Below are positions 1-11,586 of a stretch of 64,000 bases of DNA, piece after piece. Where the stretch lies: assembly GCA_905221605.1 (NCBI GenBank), contig CAJNDS010000239.1:125927-189926 (forward strand). Direction: 5' to 3'. The position numbers and the translations under genes are program-made. Source of the stretch: Symbiodinium natans. Its lineage: Eukaryota; Sar; Dinophyceae; Suessiales; Symbiodiniaceae. A model generated the notes under the pieces. That model worked only from the letters and a program-made list of their open reading frames with translations, made no database searches and was not told the origin of the DNA. Positions within the stretch are counted from its first letter, which is position 1, and every line of letters begins with the position of its first letter.

Positions 1-1274
1 TAAAAGCCCTGCGGCAGGGATCCGGCTCACCATGTAGGGTCAGTGTTGTCGATTGTTCTGGCGCCGCGCCGGGCGCTTCAGATGTCATCTTTGCTCGCAG
101 AAACAATGGAGCCCAAAAGAGTCTGTATGTGGGGTTTAGGATTTAGGGCTAGATGGTAGCTGAGTACATGTTTGTTGAGCAGTGGTTGAGGGTTTGAGAC
201 ACGACTGACCTCTGAATGCTCGGCAACGTGTTCAAGTGAAATTTGAGAACTGCACACATGGCGGGCTCAGCACCGAGATGTTGTGGACACGCCTTTCATC
301 TTAAACCCTGAGCCCAAAAACAAGTAAACCTTGACCTCAGTCTGAAAAGCCTTGGAACCTTGAACCACTGCAACTGCAGACCCCCACCCCAGCCCATTTC
401 AGTTAACCCACAAGCCCCAAGCCCTCAAACCCTGAATTCCTAAGCCCCAGCGCATGATCAAGTTTGTGCCGGGTCCCGCTAGTTGGCCAAAAGGCGATGC
501 AAGGGGGGGGGCCGAAATCCGTGGCAGCTTGGGGCCTCTTAGCGTTCAGATGGTTCTCGGGAAGCTTAAAGTGTAGGTATCCGGTGTTACGGCCCCTTAC
601 ATTCCCAAAGAGCTTGCGACGGACAGGCTGCCTTCCCTTAGGGTCCACTGGAGTAGGGCATTTGGGCTGCCCAACTTTCCATGGAACTCGCACGTCGGCA
701 GCGCCTCTGGGGAAGAAGCTGCTGGGGTTTGCAGATTGTGGGCTTCAGCGGGGATGTGTGGGGCCGGTTGAGAGCACCCCTAAACCCTAAGCCCTACGCT
801 TAAGCTTGAAACCCCTAATCCCGGCACCCTTAACCCTAAACTGCAAGTTTGGTCATGATCTTTCTTTGGTGTTTGCCGACCTGTAGCTCCAGATCCAGTT
901 GCCCCCTAAACCCGAACCCCTACGCCCCCCCAACCCCAAAAGTCTTGCGCCGAAAGTGTCGTACAAAAACCCTAGACACTCCAAAGCCCCTTGGCATCAC
1001 AAAAGCCCTCTAGAAAGCCCAAGCCTTCATAAATATGTCTTAGGACCTCGGGTGGATGCTTATTCCTATTTCGTCTGCGGGTTGGAGGGGGGAGGGGGGC
1101 CTCAGTTTCCCTTTACGAAACTCTTAGAACCCGTGAAGCTGTAAACCCCCCTGAGCCCTTAAGCCCCTTCAGACCCATTCCTTCGGTTACTGGGTAACCC
1201 CAAAACCGAAACCCTAAAACCGTAAAGCTCTAATTCCTAAAGCCGTAACACCCCAAACCCTAACACCCTAAACT

Positions 1275-1358
1275 TGGGATGTTCCTCCTGAAACTAGGAG
1301 TCCTGAATCGGGATCATCATCGGGGGCACTAGAATCCTTATTAAGCACTGTTAAACAT
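1275..1358. mobile_element. Small inverted-repeat element (MITE/introner-like), copy 1
   Basis: It starts with TTGGGATGTT and ends with the complement AACATCCCAA, about 80 bp apart. The inner part (GGGGGCACTAGAATCCTTAT and on through TAAGCACTGTT) is shared with a second element at 28548-28617. Short length, terminal inverted repeats and no coding capacity fit a non-autonomous DNA element. The family is not known to me. Confidence 0.45.
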
Positions 1359-1569
1359 CCCAACCCTAAACCCCTAACACCCTAAACCGAAAAACTTTTT
1401 GGTTATCCCTAAATCCTAAACCCTAAACCCTAAATTTAAAACCGTTTGGTTATCTGGGGGGGGGACCCTGAAAGCCGCCGTGGCTTCGGCTCTGTGGCCT
1501 TTCGAGTGATTGGAGGGGAGAGAGACAAGCGGGGTGGAGGACCCCTACATTCAGTTGGACTTCCTTTAG

Positions 1570-1619
1570 TGGTTTAGGGTTTAGGGTTTAGGGCTTAGGG
1601 TTTAGGGTTTAGGGTTTTC
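1570..1619 (+). repeat. Interstitial telomeric array (TTTAGGG)n
   Basis: About six near-perfect TTTAGGG units inside degenerate telomere-like DNA. Confidence 0.9.
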
Positions 1620-1652
1620 CGAGGGCTTTCTGGCTTTTGGGGTTTATTATAG

Positions 1653-1684
1653 CATCGTGGGCATCGGACGGCGGCCGCCCTCCT
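1653..1684 (+). CDS. Candidate micro-exon, unknown gene
   Basis: A 32-nt non-repetitive island follows TATAG and is followed by a strong GTGAGT 5' splice site. It reads SIVGIGRRPP in one frame. It would belong to a gene upstream of the hydrolase. Nothing else supports it. Confidence 0.3.
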
Positions 1685-1914
1685 GTGAGTCTGGGGCGCC
1701 ATGGTTTTGAGGCCAGGACCCTCTCAAAAGCAAGTGCCCAGACATCCTGAAAATCCCCAATCCTAACTTCTACAAGCCTAAACCCCAAGACCCTAGGCCA
1801 CGTAGGCCATAAACTTAAGAACTACAATCCCCAACGCCCCAACCTTAAAAACCCTCAAGCATAGGTCATAGGTCCAAGATCACCCCAAACTTCTAGACCC
1901 TTGCGCGCCCCTCG

Positions 1915-1978
1915 CCCGAGACCTGCGTGCCAGAGCCGCCTTGGGACCCCACCTGGAACCTCAGCAAGTCGACCTTGG
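1915..1978 (+). CDS. Candidate exon, unknown gene
   Basis: An island of normal codon use between C-rich and G-rich telomere-like DNA; the open frame reads ETCVPEPPWDPTWNLSKS. No family is recognised and the splice sites are not settled. Confidence 0.25.
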
Positions 1979-2607
1979 AACCCCTGAAGCCTCCTAAGGG
2001 TTTGGGGTTTAGGGTTTTTAGGGTTTATATGGTTTATAGGGTTACAGGGTTTACGGGGTTTATAGGGTTTATCGGGTTTGTAGGGTTTATAGGGTTTAGG
2101 GTTCAGGGCAGCCTAGCAAACGCAAGTCCCCAAGGCCAAAAAACCCTACATCCTCGAATCCTCCAAGTCGGATTTGTAAGTGACCTTTAGGACATTCAGG
2201 GGTTTTGAGTGGCCAAAGAGCCTAACCCCGCAAACCTTCAGACCTTCAAACCCTGTAAACCCCTTAGGCCCTTAAGTCCTTAAGCCCTTAAACCCTAGGC
2301 CCTTAAGCAGTCGGAAGCTGGAACCCTTCCGGATGTCGCCTCTTGAACATTAAGGCCCTTGAGCCCGAAGAGACCCTCAAGTTCAACATTCTGGTAGGGT
2401 TCGGGTTTGGGGACCGCAGAGCCTTAAACAAACTTGAAAACCCTTAAATTCAGTCCTGCGCCCTGACCCTAAAGCCGTAGAGCCTCAGACCCTGGACCCG
2501 GAACCCTGTAACCGAGAACCCTTCAGCTAAACCCGAAGCCCCGCCCTCGAGCCTTAAGCCCTAAACCCTAAGCCGTAAACCCCTCGAGCCCGAAACCCCC
2601 CAAAAGC

Positions 2608-2682
2608 ATGCGCTCCGGTGCCAGGCTCCTCCTTCAGCTGGTCGCGCTGGGCGCTTTCGGCGCGGCGCAGGAGGAGGACGCC
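2608..2682 (+). CDS. Hydrolase exon 1: start codon and signal peptide
   Basis: The ATG at 2608 opens a typical signal peptide: a basic start (MRSGAR), a hydrophobic core (LLLQLVALGAFG), a small-residue cleavage region (AAQ) and an acidic mature start (EEDA). The 5' splice site is not fixed; a GC site directly after the GAC codon (2679) is possible. The frame stays open past 2682, but the following DNA looks less like coding sequence. Confidence 0.55.
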
Positions 2683-5600
2683 ACCCTTCTTTCGGGTTTT
2701 TTCTCGCTTCCACTGGGGAGGTTCATGGGCTATGAGGGTAGTTCCCAAGATAGGGGTACCCCCTAATAGACCCCCAAATACTATGATCCTTTTTTATATC
2801 AACCCCCAACAATAAACTTTCATAAGTACAAACCTGCAAGGCGGCCTCTTCCAAAGCCCCCTATCAGCCCTTGACTTGAAGCCCTTTTGAAGCTTGAGCC
2901 ACACTCAATCTACGTAAAAGCTCCAGTCAGAGCTACCCATGAACCTCCACCCTTGGCTTTCGAAGAGTGAGTCTGACCTTCTTCCGTAGGGTGAAAGACG
3001 ATAGGCCCGAAACATCCCCAACGCCCCAAAACCGTGGGGGGACTCGCTTCAGAATCCTATCCCCAAACCCCATGCCCTGCGCCGTGTTGTTGTTAGGTGA
3101 GGCGCTTGAAGTTCTTGACAATCTACTCCTTCGACGGCACCAAGCTCAACGCAGATGCCAGTCTGCCCCTAGCCTATATCGGCCTCCAAGCCCTTGAGGG
3201 CCCCAAAAAGGGGGTTGAGGGCTCTCAGGGTTGAAGGCAGAAGGGCAACTATAAGAATTGCTTTTTAAGAGTGCCTAATGTTGGGCTATACGGTAGGTTA
3301 CTTGCTTAGTAAGTCCTACAAACCTATGCCCTATAAGCCCTGAACTCAACACCACATGAACTCAAAGCCTTGCAAATGGGCTCAGGGTTTGGGGTACAGG
3401 GCCCTAAGCACCAAATTTTCGAACCCTAAGATCCCAGCTTGTAGCCCGTCTAGGGTTTTCAGATTCCCGGGTTCGTGGTCTGTGGGGCTGTAGGGTGTTG
3501 GGTAGTTGAACAGCGCCACGTTAAGTCGATAAGCCATGAAGCCGGAACCCCCAAATCCCCTAGCTGCTCGTGCACGAGCTCTTCAAGAACCTCAAACCCT
3601 GAACCCCCCAAGAATCTACACCGTAAGCCCTGTGTGGTCACCTTACTTCCTAACCCCTAAAAGCCGAATGCCCTACCTTGGAGCCAGACTCTTTCCTTGA
3701 GGCCGGTTCCGAAGAGTCCCAGCGATCGGTTTCCTGCACCCTGGTTCGCTTGAGGAGGGGCTGTTTGGGATCTCAAAGTTTGGGGATTTCAGGGTTTTCA
3801 AGGCCCCTCAAGAGGTTTAGGGGCTTCAGGCCTGTACGGCAGGTAGGGTTGTGGGGGGGGGGCGTGTTTAGGGGGCAGCTTTTGGGTTACCACATTGGGC
3901 TCGAGAGGTTGGGTGCTTTGGGGAGGCTTAAGGGGTCCTGGGTTTAGGGTTTAGGGCTCAGGGTTTGGGACTTAGGTTTTAAGGGTTGGGACTTGGTGCT
4001 ACAGTTTCCCGTTCGAGACTTCCAGGTTGTGATCATGGCGAACTCCTGGAGCGTTCCGCAGTTCGAGTGCCTGGGCTGCAGTTGGTAGGGTTCGGGCTCC
4101 AGGTGCCCTATGTAGTAGCTCCTGAAATGGAGCCTTAGCTGCCTTTCCCAATCCTCTACAGGCCCGATAATGCTTCATGAATCATGAAATTTGATATTGC
4201 TTTTAAACAGGCAATAACAGTATCCAAGTTGTCCATTGAAGCCATTTCTAATAGTACTACAGGTACCTCCGCTTCTACCATTTGTTTGGATTATCGATGG
4301 CTCAAACGATAAATTACAAAAAGCAACTGCGCAAGCACGTTTGGTTGCCACATCACACATTCAACCCTCTACAGGCCCGGAGATCATATATTCTGAGTTT
4401 ATTGGGTCTTTGTGTCACCGAAAAGAGCTTCTCCCGCTCAGCCCCACATAAAATGAAGATCCGGCAAGGGGCTAACTGATGCTGATGATTCTCGCCTTGT
4501 AAGGGCCAACTCATGCTCATGCCCAGCAAGGAGCCAACTGATGCTGATTGATGCTCGCCTTGAAGGGGCCAACTCACGCTCATGATGCTCGCCTGTCGGC
4601 CCTCTCACGCCCAGCAAGGGGACAACTGATGCTGATGATGCTCGCCTGTCGGCCAGCCAGGGGCCACTGGTCGGGTTCTCGCGCCCAGCGAGGGTCAACT
4701 GATGCTCATGATGCTCGCCTTGTCGGCCAACTGATGCTGATGATGCTCGCCTTGTCGGCTTCTCACGCCCCGCAAGGGGCCAACCGATGCTCGTGATGCT
4801 CGCCTTGTCGGGGTCTCACGCCCACTTGTCGAGTTCCCACGCCCCGCAAAGGGCCAACTGATGCTCATGATGCTCGCCTTGTCGGGGTTTCACGCCCAGA
4901 GGGGCCAACTGATGCGGATGATGCTCGCCTCGTCGCCCCCTCGCGCCCAGCAAGGGGTCAACTGATGCTCATGATGCTTGCGTTGTCGTCTCCTCACGCC
5001 CAGCAAGGGGCCAACTGATGCTCATGATGCTCGCCTTGTCGGGTTCTCACGCCCCGCAAGGGGCCAACTGATGCTCATGATGCTCGCCTTGTCGGGGTTT
5101 CACGCCCAGAGGGGCCAACTGATGCGGATGATGCTCGCCTTGTCGAGTTCTCCGCCCCGCAAAGGGCCAACTGATGCTCATGATGCTTGCGTTGATGCTC
5201 GCCTTGTCGAGTTCTCCGCCCCGCAAAGGGGCCAACTGATGCTCATGATGCTTGCGTTGTCGTCCCCTCACGCCCAGCAAGGGGCCAACTGATGCTCATG
5301 ATGCTCGCCTTGGCGGGTTCTCACGCCCCGCAAGGGGCCAACTGATGCTCATGATGCTCGCCTTGTCGGGGTTTCACGCCCAGAGGGGCCAACTGATGCG
5401 GATGATGCTCGCCTTGTCGAGTTCTCCGCCCCGCAAAGGGCCAACTGATGCTCATGATGCTTGCGTTGTCGTCCCCTCACGCCCAGCAAGGGGCCAACTG
5501 ATGCTCATGATGCTCGCCTTGTCGGGTTCTCACGCCCCGCAAGGGGCCAACTGATGCTCATGATGCTCGCCTTGTCGGGGTTTCACGCCCAGAGGGGCCA

Positions 5601-8600
5601 ACTGATGCGGATGATGCTCGCCTTGTCGAGTTCTCCGCCCCGCAAAGGGCCAACTGATGCTCATTATGCTTGCGTTGTCGTCCCCTCACGCCCAGCAAGG
5701 GGCCAACTGATGCTCATGATGCTCGCCTTGTCGGGTTCTCACGCCCCGCAAGGGGCCAACTGATGCTCATGACGCTCGCCTTGTCGGGTTCTCACGCCCC
5801 GCAAAGAGGCAACTGATGCTCATGATGCTCGCCTTGTCGGGGTTCACGCCCAGAGGGGCCAACTGATGCGGATGATGCTCGCCTTGTCGAGTTCTCCGCC
5901 CTGCAAAGGGCCAACTGATGCTCATGATGCTTGCGTTGTCGTCCCCTCACGCCCAGCAAGGGGCCAACTGATGCTCATGATGCTCGCCTCGGGTTCTCAC
6001 GCCCCGCAAGGGGCCAACTGATGCTCATGACGCTCGCCTTGTCGGGTTCTCACGCCCAGAGGGGCCAACTGATGCGGATGATGCTCGCCTTGTCGAGTTC
6101 TCCGCCCCGCAAAGGGCCAACTGATGCTCATGATGCTTGCGTTGTCGTCCCCTCACGCCCAGCAAGGGGCCAACTGATGCTCATGATGCTCGCCTTGTCG
6201 GGTTCTCACGCCCCGCAAGGGGCCAACTGATGCTCATGACGCTCGCCTTGTCGGGTTCTCACGCCCGCAAGGGGCCAACTGATGCTCATGATGCTCGCCT
6301 TGTCGGGGTTTCACGCTCAGAGGGGCCAACTGATGCGGATGATGCTCGCCTTGTCGAGTTCTCCGCCCCGCAAAGGGACAACTGATGCTCATGATGCTTG
6401 CGTTGTCGTCCCCTCACGCCCAGCAAGGGGCCAACTGATGCTCATGATGCTCGCCTTGTCGGGTTCTCATGCTCCGCAAGGGGCCAACTGATGCTCATGA
6501 TGCTCGCCTTGTCGGGGTTTCACGCCCAGAGGGGCCAACTGATGCGGATGATGCTCGCCTTGTCGAGTTCTCCGCCCTGCAAAGGGCCAACTGATGCTCA
6601 TGATGCTTGCGTTGTCGTCCCCTCACGCCCAGCAAGGGCCCAACTGATGCTCATGACGCTCGCCTTGTCGGGTTCTCACGCCCCGCAAGGGGCCAACTGA
6701 TGCTCATGACGCTCGCCTTGTCGGGTTCTCACGCCCCGCAAGGGGCCAACTGATGCTCATGACGCTCGCCTTGTCGGGTTCTCACGCCCCGCAAGGGGCC
6801 AACTGATGCTCATGACGCTCGCCTTGTCGGGTTCTCACGCCCCGCAAGGGGCCAACTGATGCTCATGACGCTCGCCTTGTCGGGTTCTCACGCCCCGCAA
6901 GGGGCCAACTGATGCTCATGACGCTCGCCTTGTCGGGTTCTCACGCCCCGCAAGGGGCCAACTGATGCTCATGACGCTCGCCTTGTCGGGTTCTCACGCC
7001 CCGCAAGGGGCCAACTGATGCTCATGACGCTCGCCTTGTCGGGTTCTCACGCCCCGCAAGGGGCCAACTGATGCTCATGACGCTCGCCTTGTCGGGTTCT
7101 CACGCCCCGCAAGGGGCCAACTGATGCTCATGACGCTCGCCTTGTCGGGTTCTCACGCCCCGCAAGGGGCCAACTGATGCTCATGACGCTCGCCTTGTCG
7201 GGTTCTCACGCCCCGCAAGGGGCCAACTGATGCTCATGACGCTCGCCTTGTCGGGTTCTCACGCCCCGCAAGGGGCCAACTGATGCTCATGACGCTCGCC
7301 TTGTCGGGTTCTCACGCCCCGCAAGGGGCCAACTGATGCTCATGACGCTCGCCTTGTCGGGTTCTCACGCCCCGCAAGGGGCCAACTGATGCTCATGACG
7401 CTCGCCTTGTCGGGTTCTCACGCCCCGCAAGGGGCCAACTGATGCTCATGACGCTCGCCTTGTCGGGTTCTCACGCCCCGCAAGGGGCCAACTGATGCTC
7501 ATGACGCTCGCCTTGTCGGGTTCTCACGCCCCGCAAGGGGCCAACTGATGCTCATGACGCTCGCCTTGTCGGGTTCTCACGCCCCGCAAGGGGCCAACTG
7601 ATGCTCATTACGCTCGCCTTGTCGGGTTCTCACGCCCCGCAAGGGGCCAACTGATGCTCATGACGCTCGCCTTGTCGGGTTCTCACGCCCCGCAAGGGGC
7701 CAACTGATGCTCATGACGCTCGCCTTGTCGGGTTCTCACGCCCCGCAAGGGGCTCATGATGCCAACTGATGCTCGCCTTGTCGGGTTCTCACGCCCCGCA
7801 AGGGGCCAACTGATGCTCATGACGCTCGCCTTGTCGGGTTCTCACGCCCCGCAAGGGGCCAACTGATGCTCATGACGCTCGCCTTGTCGGGTTCTCACGC
7901 CCCGCAAGGGGCCAACTGATGCTCATGACGCTCGCCTTGTCGGGTTCTCACGCCCCGCAAGGGGCCAACTGATGCTCATTATGCTCGCCTTGTCGGGTTC
8001 TCGAGCCCAGCCAGGGGCCGACCCTGAAGATTTGTTGGACGCACTGGGTGGGGGGAGTGACGTCAGCGGCAGACACATATGTCAGAATTTCAGGTTGGGA
8101 TGTTTCAGAGTATGTAGAAGGTCGGATTCAGGTTTCGGAGGTTGCAACCCACATCTTGGGAGGGTGCGAAGTACAAGACGGCTGTAGGCTTGCGAGTCCC
8201 TGAGGGAGACTCCCCCTACTCCTGCACCACAAGGTACGTGGTCCAAGCGCAGGAATTGGCCCAGCAAGGCTACATCATCCTGGAATACGTGCCCGGGCGG
8301 CAGTGCTTGTGAGGTTCGCGGCGCCTCGTGTTGACGGTCGGCTTGGAGCTTCCGCGGAGCGAGCGCGCGCGCGCCGGCTTTGATGCGACTTCCTATTACC
8401 TTGGGGTGATGCGACTGCGTGTGAGTTGCGTGTGCTCTTGCGGCGATGTGACTTCTTACGAGCGGATGCGACTTAACGCGTCCGCCATGTAGGTGCTATT
8501 TGCCCTGAGGCCCCATGGTCCAAAGCCCACAATTCCTGGTCCTCCAACCCTAAACCTAGTTAGGGCTCAAGAAATGTTCCACCGCGCCCTCACCCTGGTG

Positions 8601-11550
8601 TGTCCGTAGCCCTTTCAGGCCGAAACCCTCATTCCTATGAGCCCTAGAAAGGAGACTCGCGGCTGGTATTTCTCCGGCGGAGAGATTGACTGCGCGGGGG
8701 AGAAGGACCAGCGGGACATCTCAGAGGTGGCTGGGAGGGGGGTGTGTCTTCAGCACTCCTTTTCACCAGGCTGAGATTATTACAGGGCTTGGGGCATTAC
8801 AGGGCACTACAGGGTTTAGCACATGGGGATGAGAGGGCCTGGGTATCACGGCTTGCGACCCCAAATCCTGTACCTTGCTGAAATGCACTCTGGGGCTGCG
8901 ATATACGAGCATGCGGTTTGCATAGCTGCCCAATTCAACCCGAAGACTTGGAGAACCCGCGAGCTCTTTCAAGACCTCACGTGAAACATCAGGTCATCTC
9001 CTACGTGCTGAACCAGAGTCGCCTGGCTGCTAAGCCCAGTGCCTGAGCCCTACGTCCGAAGCATAACTAAAGCCTGGGTAGGACCTTGGGTTTTTTTGAT
9101 TCAAGAGGGTTCCGTTTCTTTGGGGGTGGATCTTTCAGAAGTCTAGGGGGGGGGGGTGTTGACTTTATGAACTGTTGAGGCTTTCGGGTGGAGGGCTGCC
9201 CAATCCACCCTCCAACTCTAAGCCGCTAAGCCTCAAACCCTGGAAGCCACACCAAACAACATCTTTTAACCATTAAGGTCCTAAAGCCCTAAAAGCCTTT
9301 AACCCAACATCCTTTGACGCTGGCTTTAAAGGTTTGGGGTGTCGGGGATTCGGGTTACTGTGGGGACCCTGAAAGCCCTCTCAGAAAGGTGACTGGCAGC
9401 CGGACCCTGGGCGCATCGCGCTGGCCGGGCCATTTTGGTTGCATGTAGCATTACGCGGTATACGTCTTCACTTCATGAGATGAGGGCTCCAAAACTTAGG
9501 GCTTGGGGTTTGGGACTTTGGGATTTAGGGTTTTAGGGTTAAGGCTTCAGGGGTTTGGGGGTTTGCTCTTCCAGGGGGTGATTCATAGGCGCGCGTGGCA
9601 AGTGCAGAGCTCAGCAGCGAAATTCCACAAGCCATAACCGTTCAGAGTACATGCGTGGAGGTGTTTGGACGTTTGCTCAGGCGTGGCATGCTCTACGTGC
9701 ATGCTGTGTCTAATGAAGATGTGCAGATTGCAAGCTGACAGCCGGGATGCTGAGTGCCTTACCCAGGGGGAGGTTGCGGGCCTCTGCATCAACCGTTCCC
9801 GTCACACCGCTGGCCGGGTGTGAGGCATTTGGCGTCTCGAAGGGAGGAGGTCTACGGAGCCCTCCTGGGAGAAGCGCCCTTTGTTGGCCAACGTGCTCTT
9901 GAGGTCCGGAGCATATGACGGCGGAGCCCATGGGCTAATGCGTCCGCTGGCGGGTGCTTTGTGGCGAGCCCCCATCGTCGACCAGCGAGTCGAAGACCGT
10001 TCGCTACGGCGCAGGGGAGGCCATTGTCTCGCAACGAAGATTTCGGGTATTTGATGTCGTTTCTCAGTTTTTATTAGGGGTTTAGGCTTCTAGAACTTTT
10101 GTAGGGGCAATTCAAAGGCAAAGGGCCTCAAGCGGACTTCAATCTCAGGCGTCAGCAATATCAGGTTGCCTTGACCAATTTCGAGCATGATCTAGGCGCA
10201 TGTTACGAGCAGCTGCGTGTTGAAGATGTGATGCAAATGTGCAGATTGCAGGCAGACAACGTGGATGATGTTGAGTGCCTTACCCAGGGGGAGGTTGCGG
10301 GCCTCTGCATTAACCGTTCCCGTCACACCGCTGGCCGGGTGTGAGGCATTTGGCGTCTCGAAGGGAGGAGGTCTACGGAGCCCTCCTGGGAGAAGCGCCC
10401 TTTGTTGGCCAACGTGCTCTTGAGGTCCGGAGCATATGACGGCGGAGCCCATGGGCTAATGCGTCCGCTGGCGGGTGCTTTGTGGCGAGCCCCCATCGTC
10501 GACCAGCGAGTCGAAGACCGTTCGCTACGGCGCAGGGGAGGCCATTGTCTCGCAACGAAGATTTCGGGTATTTGATGTCGTTTCTCAGTTTTTATTAGGG
10601 GTTTAGGCTTCTAGAACTTTTGTAGGGGCAATTCAAAGGCAAAGGGCCTCAAGCGGACTTCAATCTCAGGCGTCAGCAATATCAGGTTGCCTTGACCAAT
10701 TTCGAGCATGATCTAGGCGCATGTTACGAGCAGCTGCGTGTTGAAGATGTGATGCAAATGTGCAGATTGCAGGCAGACAACGTGGATGATGTTGAGTGCC
10801 TTACCCAGGGGGAGGTTGCGGGCCTCTGCATTAACCGTTCCCGTCACACCGCTGGCCGGGTGTGAGGCATTTGGCGTCTCGAAGGGAGGAGGTCTACGGA
10901 GCCCTCCTGGGAGAAGCGCCCTTTGTTGGCCAACGTGCTTTTAGGTCCGAAGCATATGACGGCGGAGCCCATGGGCTATTGCGTCCGCTGGTGGGTGCTT
11001 TGTGGTGGCCCAGCGTCGACTTTGCAGTCGACGGCCCGGCACTACACCGCAAGGGAGGCCATTGTCTCGCATTGCGTTTTGCAGTGTTGTGCTTTGTAAT
11101 AACCTTGTGCTTTAGCGTGCCCAAAGCCCGTCCATCTGATCAGGCCATTCGAGGTGTGCTCTGTTTACATGAATGTCACGTCATGTCCCAAACTGCGTGT
11201 GATGCGGTGACTGCCCCAGTAGTTGCAGCTTCTCACAAGCAGAGGCAGCGAGTCGCTTTGTCCCATTGCGGTTGGAGGTAGAGGATTGTTCACGCGCTTA
11301 GGAGTTGTGAAGCATCTCGAAGCCACGAGCGAAGCCTATCCCTGAACGCTGATTTCTTCTTAATCCGCCCATTCCACGTGTGCTGCCCATGACGGGGTTG
11401 AGGGGTTCAGGGAAGAATCCTCGGGGTTCAATTTTGGGTTCAAGGTAATTTTCACTTCTGTCATATTGCATGAACGATTGTACATGTTATGTACTGCATA
11501 GTATCCGTTCCATGAAGTATATTACTTATATATACATATACATATATATA

Positions 11551-11586
<36 letters not shown>

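Larger units (their letters stand above)
1..2607. other. Telomere-like filler, no identified gene
   Basis: The stretch is mostly degenerate CCCTAAA (1-1440, 1740-1860, 2220-2600) and TTTAGGG (1565-1620, 1995-2100) sequence. A few non-repetitive islands could be exons of an upstream gene: about 1510-1560, 1653-1684 and 1915-1978. I recognise none of them. ORFs that read through the CCCTAAA-like DNA are not convincing, because a 7-nt repeat cycles through all frames. Confidence 0.5.

Noticed and set aside
1570-1619. Chromosome end
   Set aside because: Telomeric repeats occur all over the window in both orientations and short runs; none is at a terminus, so they are interstitial.
4455-8010. CRISPR-like array
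   Set aside because: Units are contiguous tandem copies without unique spacers, and the setting is eukaryotic.
4548-8187. Many ORFs of 60-104 codons with similar sequence (MLMMLALSG..., DAHDARL...)
   Set aside because: They are translations of the 53-bp satellite; frames change whenever unit length changes.
9426-9446. GCCATTTTGG resembling the dinoflagellate spliced leader
   Set aside because: Only about 10 bases match and the position is the 5' splice site of a hydrolase exon; no mRNA-like structure follows.
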